6,032 nt of DNA. Origin: Acidilobaceae archaeon. GTDB taxonomy: Archaea; Thermoproteota; Thermoprotei_A; Sulfolobales; Acidilobaceae. Every line of letters starts with the position of its first letter. Position 1 is the first letter of the stretch. The notes under the pieces are model-generated. The model was given only the letters and a program-made list of their open reading frames with translations. It was not told the DNA's origin and searched no databases. Position numbers and translations under genes: made by a program. This document shows positions 5,828-6,032 of the stretch, piece by piece. The stretch covers positions 1 to 6,032 of the forward strand of contig JALWGG010000293.1 of the NCBI GenBank assembly GCA_027013765.1, written 5' to 3'.

Positions 5828-6032
5828 TTGGAGTGTAAGCTTGCAACCAGCGGGTCTAAACTGGTGGTGGAGCACCGTGGAGTCGTGATCGGGGCGGGGA
5901 AGCCCCTGCTAATAGCTGGCCCGTGTAGCGTCGAGGACCCGGAGATGATCGAGACCGTTGCAATGACCCTTGCAGAGAAGGTTAGAGATGAGCTGGGCGT
6001 CAGGAACCTAGTCCTGAGAGGCGGGGCTTGGA
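5828..6032 (+). CDS. aroF: 3-deoxy-7-phosphoheptulonate (DAHP) synthase, N-terminal part
   Basis: The first 68 codons of a gene cut by the right edge. LLIAGPCSVEDPE at residues 27-39 and LVLRGGAW at 61-68 are signatures of type I-beta DAHP synthases, which condense phosphoenolpyruvate and erythrose-4-phosphate in the first step of the shikimate pathway. C33 in GPCS corresponds to the metal-binding cysteine. LRGGAW separates it from KDO-8-phosphate synthase, which has a different sequence at this point. Only about 26 residues precede the core, so there is no N-terminal ACT domain of the kind used for feedback control in Thermotoga; this matches the short Pyrococcus-type enzyme. The TTG at 5828 is preferred because it gives an N-terminus of about the Pyrococcus length and fits the TATA spacing; GTG at 5864 or 5867 is possible, and no clear Shine-Dalgarno site decides. 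The symbol aroF follows common archaeal usage. Confidence 0.88.
   Translation, partial: MECKLATSGSKLVVEHRGVVIGAGKPLLIAGPCSVEDPEMIETVAMTLAEKVRDELGVRNLVLRGGAW

Overview
The window looks like chromosomal DNA of a hyperthermophilic crenarchaeon, probably Desulfurococcales or a close relative. The base composition is GC-rich, arginine is mostly AGG and isoleucine mostly ATA, TTG start codons are frequent, Shine-Dalgarno sites match a CACCTC-type 16S tail, and TATA-box promoters sit just ahead of genes. The species is not identified. No insertion sequences, CRISPR arrays, rRNA genes or standard tRNA genes were seen.

Layout: (1) 1-934, minus strand: the N-terminal 311 residues of an M28-superfamily (DUF4910-like) zinc metallopeptidase with an inserted PA-like domain, running off the left edge. 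(2) 935-1242: a 308-base divergent intergenic region holding a palindromic TATA box and a striking multibranched inverted-repeat structure (1009-1138), a candidate uncharacterised structured RNA. (3) 1243-2762, plus strand: a HIT-family (Ap4A phosphorylase/hydrolase-like) gene overlapping by ATGA with a DHH-DHHA1 (NrnA-like) phosphoesterase gene, probably one nucleotide-turnover operon. (4) 2803-5783, plus strand: a strong TATA box precedes two overlapping membrane-protein genes, a large signal-peptide protein with a C-terminal cytoplasmic DUF4129 domain and a DUF4350-like protein. Such proteins are usually encoded with a MoxR AAA+ ATPase and a DUF58 protein, neither of which is here. (5) 5828-6032, plus strand: the start of a short-form type I-beta DAHP synthase, the entry enzyme of the shikimate pathway, running off the right edge.

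Working together: the HIT and DHH enzymes plausibly degrade dinucleoside polyphosphates and short oligonucleotides or pAp-like by-products. The DUF4129/DUF4350 pair is predicted to form an envelope assembly, with large glycosylatable outside domains and basic cytoplasmic tails. The two most unusual items are the candidate RNA at 1009-1138 and the stand-alone DUF4129-DUF4350 pair.
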